The translations under genes and the position numbers were made by a program. Source: a virus. From it: a DNA stretch of 24,096 nucleotides. The notes below the pieces were generated by a model, which did no database searches, was not told the origin of the DNA, and worked only from the letters and a program-made list of their open reading frames with translations. The stretch lies in IMG/VR virus record IMGVR_UViG_3300034073_003583, positions 1-24,096 of that record. One strand, 5' to 3'. Positions 12,408-20,500 of this stretch are shown piece after piece (the first letter of the stretch is position 1; the number at the start of each line of letters is the position of its first letter).

Positions 12408-12640
12408 GCGAACTAAAGGCCGCCGCCAAGGCCGCTAAAGATGCGTTTTTTAATTCCGGCGACTACAGGCTTGAGAAAGCATGGAAAAAAGCCGCAGATG
12501 CTGCTATCCGTGCCGAGATTGATGAACTGTCTCGGCGCAACAGCGACCCGCTTGCCGGATTCGAGCGTAAACATTCCAGCGAGTCTAAAGCGTCAGAATA
12601 CCACGATAAGCGCATGTGGTTCGCCGACATCAAGTATTAA
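12395..12640 (+). CDS. Small charged helical protein, 81 residues
   Basis: ATG at 12395 with GGAGG upstream, overlapping the previous gene by 13 bases. The first half is a lysine- and alanine-rich helix pair (DKLSELKAAAKAAKDAFF and LEKAWKKAADAAIRAEIDEL). The second half is charged and less ordered, ending KRMWFADIKY. A terminator follows 7 bases after the stop. Function unknown. Confidence 0.65.
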   Translation: MDKLSELKAAAKAAKDAFFNSGDYRLEKAWKKAADAAIRAEIDELSRRNSDPLAGFERKHSSESKASEYHDKRMWFADIKY

Positions 12641-12646
12641 CAATCC

Positions 12647-12668
12647 TGCGCCCCTCGGGGCGCATTTT
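12647..12668 (+). terminator. Intrinsic terminator
   Basis: TGCGCCC (12647-12653), CTCG loop, GGGCGCA (12658-12664), then TTTT. It closes the transcription unit begun at 11469 and directly precedes the ribosome binding site of the 22-residue peptide. Confidence 0.75.
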
Positions 12669-12678
12669 AGGGGGATTT

Positions 12679-12747
12679 ATGAAAACTGCCACTTTGGTTC
12701 TGTTTATTATCGTGCTGTATTTTTTCGCCGCATACATAGCGGCCTAG
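12679..12747 (+). CDS. 22-residue single-span membrane peptide
   Basis: A 23-codon frame starts at ATG 12679 behind GGGGGATTT, a site identical to those of two clear genes (6079 and 10215), which is the main reason to believe it. The peptide starts MKTATLVLFIIVLYFF and ends AAYIAA; apart from one lysine at the N-terminus it is fully hydrophobic, so it should insert as one transmembrane helix. It is bracketed by two hairpin terminators (12647-12668 and 12753-12776). It could be a membrane-active or regulatory micropeptide; function is unknown. Confidence 0.6.
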   Translation: MKTATLVLFIIVLYFFAAYIAA

Positions 12748-12752
12748 CCAAC

Positions 12753-12776
12753 AAAGCCCGCTCTCGCGGGCTTTTT
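12753..12776 (+). terminator. Strong intrinsic terminator, usable in both directions
   Basis: AAAGCCCGC (12753-12761), TCTC loop, GCGGGCTTT (12766-12774) and a five-T run from 12772. The minus strand reads AAAGCCCGC-GAGA-GCGGGCTTTG, so it may also slow leftward transcription coming from the tail operon. Confidence 0.85.
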
Positions 12777-12795
12777 AATGTCTTGCAAAAAAGAC

Positions 12796-12840
12796 TTGCA
12801 TGTTACCGGAAACATGCTATACTTACTTATATCTAGTAAG
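12796..12840 (+). promoter_or_regulatory. Promoter with palindromic operator in its spacer
   Basis: TTGCAT (12796-12801), 16-base spacer, TATACT (12818-12823). The spacer and part of the -35 form the near-perfect palindrome GCATGTTACCGGAAACATGC (12798-12817), with only one mismatched pair. A second inverted repeat, CTTACT (12822-12827) and AGTAAG (12835-12840), covers the start site. Both are well placed for repressors. CTTGCA also occurs 13 bases earlier. Confidence 0.75.
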
Positions 12841-12860
12841 CACCACACAAGGAAAAACAC

Positions 12861-13196
12861 ATGAACGCCGAACTTCAAGAACTGAAAGCCTACCTTGACG
12901 AAATAGCGTCGAACATTAAAGCGCTTGATTTGGACGCCGAAGATTACCATGAAAAGTATCAAGCCGGCGCCAAAGCCTATAATAGCCTGAACGCGATTTA
13001 CCGCAAGAAGCTGGCGAACTATCGCACCGACGCAAAACAGGCCAAGGCACACGAGGCTTACCAACATGGTTTAGAATATGTCCGGGAAGTTGGCTACCTT
13101 GACATTTTCCAGGCCCGCGAGAAGGCTAAGATTTACAACACGAAATATGAACGCGAAAAATTCATTAATGCCCTCGTCGGGCAATGTTATGAGTAA
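12861..13196 (+). CDS. Helical unknown protein, 111 residues
   Basis: ATG at 12861 follows a CACCACACAAGGAAAAACAC leader with AAGGA. The protein is mostly helical: MNAELQELKAYLDEIASNIKAL, then a tyrosine-rich charged stretch (EDYHEKYQAGAKAYNSLNAI) and KKLANYRTDAKQAKAHEAY. It ends FINALVGQCYE. It has its own promoter with two operator-like palindromes (12796-12840), so it is regulated apart from the rest of the strip. The stop overlaps the next gene by 8 bases. Function unknown. Confidence 0.7.
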   Translation: MNAELQELKAYLDEIASNIKALDLDAEDYHEKYQAGAKAYNSLNAIYRKKLANYRTDAKQAKAHEAYQHGLEYVREVGYLDIFQAREKAKIYNTKYEREKFINALVGQCYE

Positions 13197-13356
13197 GCAA
13201 AAAGCCCCGCAAGGGGCTTTGCCACGCCTTGAGAGGCACCGCAAGAACGAGGCTAACAAGGGCCGCAAGCGCCGCGAAATTTCCGCAACAGATGCGGAAT
13301 TTGAAGCGCTCAAGGCGCACCTTGCCAGACTTCGGCTAGACCATCTTCCCCGTTAG
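13189..13356 (+). CDS. Small basic protein, 55 residues
   Basis: ATG at 13189 overlaps the previous stop (ATGAGTAA), indicating coupled translation, since no strong ribosome binding site is seen. The N-terminal half is very basic (RLERHRKNEANKGRKRREI), followed by SATDAEFEALKAHLARLR, a helix pair that could be a small DNA-binding unit such as a ribbon-helix-helix (weak inference). A hairpin terminator is embedded in codons 5-11. The last 21 bases overlap, in opposite orientation, the end of the tail operon. Confidence 0.65.
   Translation: MSKQKAPQGALPRLERHRKNEANKGRKRREISATDAEFEALKAHLARLRLDHLPR
13201..13220 (-). terminator. Terminator of the tail operon, embedded in an early gene
   Basis: AAAGCCCC (13201-13208), GCAA loop, GGGGCTTT (13213-13220). 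Read leftward the stem is followed by a T-run (GGGGCTTTTTGC), a good terminator about 115 bases past the last tail gene. Read rightward the run is only TTT, so early transcripts can pass into the 55-residue gene. Confidence 0.75.
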
Positions 13357-14106
13357 AATAACCTGCCGCAAAGCCGGCCCCGTGTATCTCCCGCGCGGAT
13401 AGTCATCAAGCACAATCTCGCCACTGTTCGCCACGAGTTGCGCAGCCGGCAGCGCTGTATCCACACAAAGCCAGCCATAAGCCCCAATGCCGGCAAGCCT
13501 GCATAGGTCTAGCAGCGTTTGCGCATCGCCCCATGATAAATTGTCGAGCGTCAGCTTAATATCCGAGTAATCTACTCCGATAACACTAGCGAACGCTGTC
13601 CCCGCACTGGATAACTCAATTTTCGTCGTACTTGTCCGGCTAACCTCTGTATCCCAGGATACGCCCCACGGCGGGTTAAAGTCGTTCCCAATGTAAGCGG
13701 CGGTCGCTTCCACATAGCCGACTGGGTTTGTCGCGTCGGCGAAATCAATTTGGATTGAGCGCCAAGCCACGGCAGGGAAAAAGATTTGCCAAAAGGTTGC
13801 GCCGCTCACCATGCCCGTGGCTGTGGAGTCATAGACAAGCGTAGTCCAAGCGGCGTCCGAGTACAGCCGCGCCCGCACGGTGGCGGTTGCGCTTAGATTC
13901 GTTCCAGCGACCGCAACGCCCCCGCCTGTTTGGCTGGTCGCGGCAGTCCCTTTCAGCCACTCGGCGGTGCATCCTGTTGCGCGCCAGACTTCGCCACGGT
14001 ATGGGTTGCTGACATTTTGCGCCACAGAATCGCCGCTTGTACTGGACGCGGTAAACGTCAAATCCGGCGCCGCGTTCGGCATGATTAAATGAAAGCCACT
14101 AGCCAT
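13336..14106 (-). CDS. Distal tail structural protein, 256 residues
   Basis: Last gene of the tail operon; its ATG at 14106 shares a base with the previous stop (TAATG). The protein is beta-rich with few charges. The first part (APDLTFTASSTSGDSVAQNVSNPYRGEVWRA) and the segment WRSIQIDFADATNPVGYVEATAAYIG look like a jelly-roll or discoidin-like sandwich. The second half is a distinct domain ending RYTGPALRQVILTGKMV. Position after the tape measure and other tip proteins suggests a tail-tip or receptor-binding role. The family is not certain. The stop codon overlaps the opposing early gene by 21 bases. Confidence 0.75.
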   Translation of the reverse strand: MASGFHLIMPNAAPDLTFTASSTSGDSVAQNVSNPYRGEVWRATGCTAEWLKGTAATSQTGGGVAVAGTNLSATATVRARLYSDAAWTTLVYDSTATGMVSGATFWQIFFPAVAWRSIQIDFADATNPVGYVEATAAYIGNDFNPPWGVSWDTEVSRTSTTKIELSSAGTAFASVIGVDYSDIKLTLDNLSWGDAQTLLDLCRLAGIGAYGWLCVDTALPAAQLVANSGEIVLDDYPRGRYTGPALRQVILTGKMV

Positions 14107-15776
14107 TAAATTCTCCCTCTGAGCCTAACGGCCCCGTTTTCTAGCCAGGTTACGCCAGTTATCCGCATAAATCGCCCATTCTCGAAGCCAAAGCCAGGCG
14201 CGCTTAGCTCAATTTCGTCGCCTATTTGAACATGCCTAGCCTTGCGTATGGCGATAAATTCAAATATCGGCACAGGCGCAAGACACGCGGCCAAGCGGCG
14301 TAGCAGTTCGCTGTAGGATTCCGACTCGCTGGTCATTGCCGTAGTTATAGCCTCGTCAACTGCGCCGAGGTAATTGCTCGATAGCGGGTTTTGCGCTGCC
14401 TGATATTCGTATTCCTGCAAGAGCAAATCTTTTGCCGATTCGCTAAGCAGCGGGGACACGCGCTCCCTATCCAACGGCGAAAAATTACGATTGTAGCCGA
14501 GGCGCAGCGATTTAAGCGGCGTAACAGTATTCACCAGGCGCAGCGAATCCTGAATTATATCATCCGGCCCATAGGTGGCTATCTGCATTCCGGCGTCGCC
14601 AGTGGGCGCGGCGTTCTGATAAAGCTCAAGCTGGCCTGAGCGGTTCACCCTCACGCCAAGCTCCAGAGAATCAAGCACCGGCCCAATGAGTTCGCTAATG
14701 GTGGTCTCTTTGCCGCCAGACGGCAAACCGAGGCACATTTTCTGCGGCCAGGTTGTGTATGCGCCGATGAGGTTCCCGGCATTAAAATCAGCCTCGCCGA
14801 GATAGCCACTATAGACAGCCAGGGCGTATAACATCGTCGCCACGTTGTCTATTGGCACGCCCTCCAAGCCGAAGCCGGCAAAGGAAATATCAGGGAAAAT
14901 GATGCCGTTTATGTCGCACGTCACGGCCCCCGCTGGTGGAGTGGCAAGCGTAAAGGAGCCGGCAGCCGCGTCCGCTGTGTACTCGGTTCCCGGCGTGAGT
15001 TCCAGCCCCATGTCATAGATTGCCAGGAAGCCGCCGATAGCAAGCGGCGCGACTGTGTACTCTAGCGTATTGCCGTCAACTAGCTCAGGTCTGACATTCC
15101 GGCACGCGCCAAGGTAGGCCGGATAATTGCGCCCGTCGGCTAGGACGGGGTAGGGATAGAATGGCTTTTGGAGCAAGGCCAGTTTGGTGGTCAGGCCAAG
15201 CCGCATAACAATCGGCGTCTCAAATATCGCGCCGCTCGATTCCACTACCAAGCCGCGCACGGCGTCAAACTCGCTAAACGCCTGATTCTTAAACCCGTAA
15301 TAAAGCGTTGCCGGCCTTAAGGCAAAATCCCAGCGCCACCACTCAGTCCCCGCCGTGCTTATCTTGACCTCGCCGTACCCCATTCGCCCGCTGCCGTCTT
15401 GCTGGAATACCGGCGCAAGCAATAGGCGCTCGGTAAACCCCAGGGAGGCAGGCGCATCAGTCGGGCGCGATACGAATCCGCATGTAGAGAGATAGAGCGT
15501 TTTAACTGAGTCGGAAACCGGATCATAGCCCTGTAGCTCAAAAAGCACACAGCTACCATCCTGAATCGTCGGATACGCGCCGATTGAGATAGCCGTGTTG
15601 AAGTCCAGGTAAGCCGGGTGGGCAACCTCCGCCAGGATTTCAAGAATGACCTGCGATACCCTGAGCGATGGCGTGCCGCTTACAAGCGCCTCGACTGATA
15701 CCTGCGACACGGCAAGTTCAGGCGTGCCGCTAACAAGCGCTTCAACCGCTACCTGAGAAACAACGGCGTCTGTCAC
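14106..15776 (-). CDS. Tail-tip protein with N-terminal 17-residue repeats, 556 residues
   Basis: Begins at a GTG (15776) overlapping the previous stop (GTGA). Residues 6-22 (VSQVAVEALVSGTPELA), 23-39 (VSQVSVEALVSGTPSLR) and 40-48 (VSQVILEIL) are tandem repeats. The rest is beta-rich, with a possible hub-like part (GKETTISELIGPVLDSLELGVRVNRSGQLELY) and a C-terminal beta domain (KARHVQIGDEIELSAPGFGFENGRFMRITGVTWLENGAVRLRGRI) typical of phage tail hub or baseplate proteins. It probably belongs to the tail-tip complex beneath the tape measure protein. A host-binding role for the repeats is possible but unproven. Confidence 0.8.
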   Translation of the reverse strand: MTDAVVSQVAVEALVSGTPELAVSQVSVEALVSGTPSLRVSQVILEILAEVAHPAYLDFNTAISIGAYPTIQDGSCVLFELQGYDPVSDSVKTLYLSTCGFVSRPTDAPASLGFTERLLLAPVFQQDGSGRMGYGEVKISTAGTEWWRWDFALRPATLYYGFKNQAFSEFDAVRGLVVESSGAIFETPIVMRLGLTTKLALLQKPFYPYPVLADGRNYPAYLGACRNVRPELVDGNTLEYTVAPLAIGGFLAIYDMGLELTPGTEYTADAAAGSFTLATPPAGAVTCDINGIIFPDISFAGFGLEGVPIDNVATMLYALAVYSGYLGEADFNAGNLIGAYTTWPQKMCLGLPSGGKETTISELIGPVLDSLELGVRVNRSGQLELYQNAAPTGDAGMQIATYGPDDIIQDSLRLVNTVTPLKSLRLGYNRNFSPLDRERVSPLLSESAKDLLLQEYEYQAAQNPLSSNYLGAVDEAITTAMTSESESYSELLRRLAACLAPVPIFEFIAIRKARHVQIGDEIELSAPGFGFENGRFMRITGVTWLENGAVRLRGRI

Positions 15777-16780
15777 GATACGACCTCAATGCCTGCCCGG
15801 ACAGCCTCAACGCCGCTCACAGTCCAAGCGCCGCTTGTGGCCGGGTCTGTCTCGGTGATTTTCTCGAACCACATCGCGGAAGTGGTGATAGCGATGGTTG
15901 CGCCGCTCAAAGTGCTCGAACCTGACAGCAGGTTAACCCTCGCCGTCCTGCCGCCTGCGTCGGTTTTCCAGCCTCGCGCGCTCACGGCTACACCAGCGAC
16001 CACTTGTGGAGTGCCAGGAGTGCTGAGCGCCGATAGGCCATAAACGTCGGTATCGCCTGGCGTTGCGCTAGAGACATAATCGGCGTCGCCAGTGCTAACT
16101 TGGCCAACTAGCGGATAATTCGCCGCGCCGGTGCTTGGGGTAAAACTCACGGATTCGTCGCTGGCGGGGTAGCGGGTGAAAACAGCCACATCGCCCAAAA
16201 AATCATTGTTAAACGTGCCGGCATCGTCTAACACATAAATATCATCAAAATACACATACCCTACGCCAACGCCAGACTGCCCGATACTGAACTTATTGGC
16301 GTAGGCGTTGGCGGTGTCCTGAGTGTCCGCGCTAGTGCCTGATAGGATGGGTTTTCCGTTTAGGCGTAGCTCGTAGCTTCCGGTTGTGTTGTTGATGGTG
16401 GCTTTGAACTCTAGGTAGTGCCATATGCCAGTAGACAGCACAGCGGCGCTTGTGGCCAGTACCGTACTGCCGCGCGACACACTGAGCGCGCCGCTTGCGG
16501 TTTCTGCTACTGCCAACTGGACGCTTGAACCATCCAACAGACGCAGAATGGTGGCGGCGCGGAACGCTGAGAACTGGATTGCCATTCCCACAATCCATGT
16601 CGCCGTGTTCGGCATGGTGATACTGGTTAAAATATCGCTGTTCACGGTTCGCCAGGAGTTGCCGCCAAGCCGGCCCGTGGTTAATGTGCCCGCGCTGGTA
16701 ACATTGGCCCATTTAGCAGTGCCGATAATGTACGTCTGGTCTTTGTACTGGTCAAAGCCTTCCATAAACAATAGGGACAT
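15773..16780 (-). CDS. Tail protein with LamG/concanavalin-like domain, 335 residues
   Basis: ATG at 16780 (MSLLFMEGFDQY) has AAGGAG upstream; a longer in-frame start at 16873 would run deep into the previous gene and is rejected. Residues 1-195 have the pattern of a laminin G-like beta sandwich: MEGFDQYKD at the start, TGIWHYLEFKATINNTTGSYELRLNGK (about 117-143), and VYFDDIYVLDD (about 176-186). The remaining 140 residues form a second beta domain (VSFTPSTGAANYPLVGQV onward). Such LamG-type tail proteins usually contact surface sugars. It overlaps the 556-residue gene by 4 bases. Confidence 0.8.
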   Translation of the reverse strand: MSLLFMEGFDQYKDQTYIIGTAKWANVTSAGTLTTGRLGGNSWRTVNSDILTSITMPNTATWIVGMAIQFSAFRAATILRLLDGSSVQLAVAETASGALSVSRGSTVLATSAAVLSTGIWHYLEFKATINNTTGSYELRLNGKPILSGTSADTQDTANAYANKFSIGQSGVGVGYVYFDDIYVLDDAGTFNNDFLGDVAVFTRYPASDESVSFTPSTGAANYPLVGQVSTGDADYVSSATPGDTDVYGLSALSTPGTPQVVAGVAVSARGWKTDAGGRTARVNLLSGSSTLSGATIAITTSAMWFEKITETDPATSGAWTVSGVEAVRAGIEVVS

Positions 16781-16791
16781 GTTGAACTCCT

Positions 16792-17538
16792 TTAGATTAC
16801 AGAAAGCCGAAAATTGTCGAAATAATCGCCAGGGATGCCAGGTTTTGAGACTAGGCGAATCCAAAAAGCGCACGCCTCGCCAGGGTCAAGCGCCCCGATT
16901 AAGATGTAATCGCCAAGCGGCGCCATTGGTGAGGAAAAGACTACGCCAGTAGGTGCAAGATTTTCGTTCGCTATGGTGGTGGCTGTGCCGCCCGGCCCCG
17001 CTGGGTCTGTGCCTACAGCTAACAGGCTATTCGTCGGGCTGGTGACTACGCCAACGCGCGCCCGCCAGACATCAATCCCGGAATTATAGGCGTAAATGCA
17101 GCGATAGCGGTTTTTACTCTCTACTGGCGAAACACTGAGCGCGCCGAATAAATTGTTAGTGGGCGCCGAGATGGTTATGTTGTCGGTGGCGCTGCCACCT
17201 GGCAAATTTGCCACGGTTACGGAGACCAGTAATCCGCCGATTTTGTTTGGGTCTTGGAGCATGAACTCGCCCCCGGCCCCAACGCTTACCGGCGTGCCTG
17301 CTGATTTGCCCGGCGCGGCCCAGGCCAACGTGCTGGCCGCAGATACAAATTCCAGCGTACCGCTTCCGGTGGCATTCCCGCGCGCCTCAAGGATGGTAAC
17401 GCCCGTAATATTGACCGGCTGCGTTACTCCCTGGTTGCCCACCATTTTTGTGGATTTAGCGCCCCCAAGGCTTAGCGCTGGGTTGCTGTTTGCCGCGCCG
17501 CCGCTCAGGTAAAAGCGCGAAATATTTGAAGCTACCAT
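16792..17538 (-). CDS. Tail structural protein, 248 residues
   Basis: ATG at 17538 overlaps the end of the tape measure gene by 7 bases and has AGGGGAA upstream. The protein is beta-rich, glycine- and serine-rich and low in charge. It starts MVASNISRFYLSGGAANSNPALSLGG and includes RCIYAYNSGIDVWRARVGV and a C-terminal GEACAFWIRLVSKPGIPGDYFDNFRLSVI. Its place directly after the tape measure protein suggests a tail-tip component. The family is not identified; structural role rests on composition and context. Confidence 0.75.
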   Translation of the reverse strand: MVASNISRFYLSGGAANSNPALSLGGAKSTKMVGNQGVTQPVNITGVTILEARGNATGSGTLEFVSAASTLAWAAPGKSAGTPVSVGAGGEFMLQDPNKIGGLLVSVTVANLPGGSATDNITISAPTNNLFGALSVSPVESKNRYRCIYAYNSGIDVWRARVGVVTSPTNSLLAVGTDPAGPGGTATTIANENLAPTGVVFSSPMAPLGDYILIGALDPGEACAFWIRLVSKPGIPGDYFDNFRLSVI

Positions 17539-20500
17539 GATTCCCCTGCCCCCGCTGTTAACCGGATATTGCGCGCGACATACTCACTTGCCGCGTCAAA
17601 GCGTTGAATGATTGATTTTAGCAGCCTCTCCTGCTCGGCGTCCCCGGTTTTAATCGCGTCCACAAGCTGGGAAAACAGCGTCCGCATAAGGCTTTCTGTC
17701 ACGCCGAACCCACCGCCCCCTTGGGGTTGTTGCGGTGCTGGCAACTGCGGTGATTGTGCTGGCGCTTGGCCGTTCACAGGCGCGCTTGCCTGTGGCTGCG
17801 TGCCTTCCATGCGGCCCGCTACGCGCGCGGCCCCTGAGCGGATAGCCGCCTCGTATTCGGCGTATCCCTGTGAGCCATAGACCGCGCGCCGATGAGCAAG
17901 CAAGGTGTCGAGCGCTTGCGGTAGCCTACCAGCCGCCTCAACATCGCCAGCCATTGCGGCGTTGTATAAGCTCATCGCCTGGCGCTCGGCTTCGGCTAGT
18001 TGCTCCATTGGGTTTAGGCTGGACGTATCGCCAAGCGCCTGACGATCCAGCCAATCCCAAAGGCTTTGTGCCGCCTGCATTGCGCGGTTGGCGAAGTCGC
18101 TAATCGCGTCCCCGGCTTCGCTCATGGCTGGCGGGATTTGATGCACCTGGTTCATGTACGCTTCTTGCGCGTCGGTCAGGCTATCCATGGCGGTGGTTTG
18201 TTCTTCGGCGTTCTCGGTGGTATCGTCTGCGCGCTCTGCCGCCGCTTCCACTGCGTCATATGCCACATCAGCCGCGCCTGCCAGGTCCATAAGGGCTTTG
18301 AACAATTGCCGCCCTGATTCCGTGCTTAAATCCAGACTAGACACCAGCGCCCGGAATTCTTCGCGCGTTTTCGGCACTTCCATCCCTAGATCTTTAAACC
18401 CGGAATTGAGCCGAGAAGTCGCACTCTCTAGCCGGTAAGCTTCGCGTTCGGTTTCGCTGAAAAACTCTTGATAGTACGCGCTTGTTGCTTGCCCGAATTG
18501 CTCCAATCCGCCGAACAATTCCGCCAAACCATCCGCCGCTTGTACGCCTGCCGTATCTACGCCAAGCGCAGAAATGCGTAGCGCGCCAAGCACAGGATTA
18601 ATCCCGGCAAGTGCTTGCACGCCAGAGATAATCTCTTCCGGCTTCAGGTCTTTGGCAAGCTGGCCAAAGTCCCCGCCCATTGCCTTGAACGTGGCGCTTG
18701 CTTGGGCCATGCCTTGCAGGTTGGCAGTGAGTGAATTAACTTGCTCTTCGTTCAACAGGCCAATATCAATATCAAGCATGGCCTGTGCCCATTCCGGAGT
18801 GTCCGGCGCGGCCTTGATGCCCTCAAGCACCGATTGACCAAGCTGCAAGCCAAACGCCTCCCCGGCTTCTTCGCCTGTCAGCGTGCGAGATACGCGCGGA
18901 TCCCAGACGTTTTGACCGCCAGGCGTTTGCACTTCGCCAAAACTTTGGCCCGTGCTCAGTGTGCCGCCTGCGCCCACGCCGCCGCGCCCCTTGCCGCTCG
19001 TTTCCAGGATGCCGGAGTAGGTGTTAACACGCGCCGAACTGCCCAGCATGGCAAGCAATCCGTTAAGCGTATTCGATGCCGCTTGCATGCCGGTTTGCAC
19101 AGCGCTACGGCCCTCTGAGCCTCCGATATCCCCGCCGCTTGGCCCGCGCATTCTGTCGAATGCGCCCTCGCCGCTCAGGCTGTAAGCCCCGCCTCCGCGC
19201 GTCTCGCCTTTGAATTTGTCGCCTAGCAGGGAGAATAACGCCATCCCGCCAGCAAGCCACGGTGCCGCCGCTCCCAGGATTGAGCCTACCCCGGCCATAG
19301 TTGACCCGGCCCCTATCGCGCTTGCCCCATAGCTTAAGCCACCGCCGAATAGCCCTAACTGACTGCCAACGCCAGCGCCGCCTAGCAGCGAACCAAGCCC
19401 GGTAAAGCCCGCGCCGGTTGCCAATGATGCGCCGTACTGCAAAAGACCTCCAAGCATCCCAAGCCCGCCGCCACCGCCGCCACCACTTGCGCTGGCTGTC
19501 CCTGCCGCTCCAAGCCCGCCGAATACGCCAGCCAACTGGCCAAAAATGCCTCTGCCAGCCGTGGCTGAATCAATGAACATTTTGATAAGAACTTTTTTGG
19601 CATAATCTGCCAGGCTCTTGAAGTCCGCTTTCCCATTCACTAGCAAATCGGTAAAGAATTCTTCGGCTTTCTGGCCTATCTCATCCCACATGCGCTTATT
19701 CTCAGCAAGCGCGGCCTGTTGCCCCTCCAACGCTGTTTGCTGGTCATAAAGTGCTGCCGCCGCTGCCCGGTGCTTTTCGTCGTATCCGTCCAAGAATTTC
19801 GCCCGCGCGCGCTCCTCAGAATTGACTATCTTCATGTAGCCAATTTCCTCTTTGAGTTCGTCAAGGCTGGCGCGTTGGCTTGCGGCGCGCTGGTCTGCCG
19901 CTTGCGCCATCTTCTCGTTCATCTCTACGGCGTTTTCGAATTCTTCATTTAGGCGTAATTGGGTTTCGTATTCTTCGGTCTTGGTCTTAATCAGCCCCTC
20001 ATCCGCGCCCACCGCGCGCATGGCTTCGGCTAGGCTCCAAGCCTTTTTCTCAATTTCATCCATGCCGAGCGTTGCGGATTCGTCGGCGATTCGTTCCCAA
20101 AGGTTTTCGACTTCATCCGCCGCGCGCTTAGCGGCCTTCTCGGCTTCGCTCAACTTCCCGCTCGCCTTTGCGGTTTCACCAGCAAGCGAGGCCATACCGG
20201 CCCCTGCGCTCTTTGTGGCTGTGCCGGCATTCATCAATTCGGCGTTTTCTTTCTCAATAGCCGCGATGGCCTTATCAGTTTCGCGCGAATAAGCCGCTTT
20301 TTCTCTGGCTTGCGCGGTTGCGCCCTTAGCCGCCTCGTGCCTGGCTACAGATTCCTCAACTAGCGCGGTTGCCTGCGCGTAAGATTCCGCTGTTGCCTTC
20401 TCTTGCTCTATACCTAACTGGTGATAGTTGGCTATCTGGTCTTGTATTACGGCGGTGCGGGTTTTTAACTCCTCCCGTAATGCATTGCCGGCCATTACGC

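Noticed and set aside
19382-19636. Separate gene on the minus strand inside the tape measure gene
   Set aside because: It is in another frame of a well-supported gene and its sequence only mirrors the glycine-rich coding region.
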